NCBI GenBank assembly: GCA_018712885.1
Contig: DVGE01000324.1
Coordinates: 1-12,880, forward strand
From: Candidatus Pullichristensenella stercoripullorum
GTDB lineage: Bacteria > Bacillota > Clostridia > Christensenellales > Aristaeellaceae
Length of the DNA: 12,880 nt
Direction of reading: 5' to 3'
In this document: positions 12,638 to 12,880 of the stretch, one piece after another
Numbering within the stretch: position 1 is the first letter of the stretch
How the letters are laid out: every line of letters begins with the position of its first letter
Notes under the pieces: model-generated
What the model was told of the DNA's origin: nothing
Databases searched by the model: none
The model's input: only the letters and a program-made list of their open reading frames with translations
Made by a program: the position numbers and the translations under genes

Positions 12638-12880
12638 TTATGCTATCGGATGGCGCAAATGTCGAACAAAGGCGAGCAGCTCGTCAAAACCGCCGCGCGG
12701 CCAGCGGGAAATATCCGCGCCATCGCGGTTGATGAGGCAATTCTTGAGCAGAAAGACGCGCATGCCCAGCGTTTCAGCCACCATGTCCTCCCCTACGTCG
12801 TTGCCGACCATCAGACATTCCTCCGCGCGCAGGCCGAGGGCGGTAAGCACGTCCGCGTAATAGGCCGGGTTCGGTTTGCT
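12638..12880 (-). CDS. HAD-superfamily hydrolase, C-terminal part
   Basis: Eighty codons are visible in an open frame running off the window edge, so the N-terminal part with the catalytic Asp motif is missing. The remaining stretch starts SKPNPAYYADVL, with K as the HAD motif III lysine, then GNDVGEDM, the motif IV G-[DN]-D-x3-D that binds magnesium. A Rossmann-like end (GMRVFLLKNCLINRDGADIS) and a helical tail follow. It is a cytosolic phosphatase-type enzyme of unknown substrate. A GTG at 12850 is internal, not the start. A terminator lies just after the stop, so this is the end of a transcription unit whose upstream part is outside the window. Confidence 0.9.
   Translation of the reverse strand, partial: SKPNPAYYADVLTALGLRAEECLMVGNDVGEDMVAETLGMRVFLLKNCLINRDGADISRWPRGGFDELLAFVRHLRHPIA

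Overview
The window looks like chromosomal DNA of a spore-forming, GC-rich (roughly 60% by eye) Gram-positive bacterium, most likely a Clostridia-type member of the Bacillota. The basis is a spoVAC-spoVAD-spoVAE operon, strong AAGGAGG-type Shine-Dalgarno (SD) sequences before almost every gene, several GTG/TTG starts, G+C-rich third codon positions, and A-run/hairpin/T-run terminators. No mobile element, CRISPR array, rRNA or tRNA was seen. No gene-free stretch exceeds about 230 bases.

Layout. (1) Bases 1-1942, plus strand: two permease subunits of a nucleoside-type (BmpA/NupP-NupQ-like) ABC importer; the first is cut by the window edge. A GC-rich hairpin follows. (2) 2011-2817, plus: two small membrane proteins, one with a degenerate zinc knuckle and one with a PH-like cytosolic domain. 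(3) 2820-4144, minus: a YbjN-domain protein followed by a diacylglycerol-kinase-family lipid kinase, with a near-consensus promoter. (4) 4202-5116, minus: an AraC-family regulator, divergent from a small orphan protein (5238-5501, plus). Their shared intergenic region carries three GAAATC repeats spaced exactly 12 bases apart. (5) 5614-7288, minus: a ROK-family sugar kinase (fructokinase-like) and a TraX-like membrane protein, with a clear promoter. (6) 7444-9559, minus: spoVAE, spoVAD and spoVAC, preceded by a tiny membrane-protein gene and a 42-codon frame that may be one frameshifted gene. (7) 9619-10584, minus: L-lactate dehydrogenase. (8) 10703-12409, minus: a Pit-family phosphate transporter and its DUF47 (PhoU-like) partner, with an extended -10 promoter and Pho-box-like repeats upstream. 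(9) 12638-12880, minus: the C-terminal end of a HAD-family hydrolase.

How the genes work together. Most units are ordinary housekeeping: nucleoside and phosphate import, sugar phosphorylation, fermentation, and the calcium-dipicolinate (Ca-DPA) channel of spores. Several unit boundaries could be fixed from promoters and terminators read directly. Many annotated starts had to be moved to GTG or TTG codons to give a proper SD distance.

I did not find a convincing new multi-gene defence or metabolic system. The observations most worth checking are the split small gene in front of spoVAC, the 12-base repeat array between the AraC regulator and the small orphan gene, the Pho-box-like array upstream of pit, and the uncharacterised small membrane-protein pair at 2011-2817.
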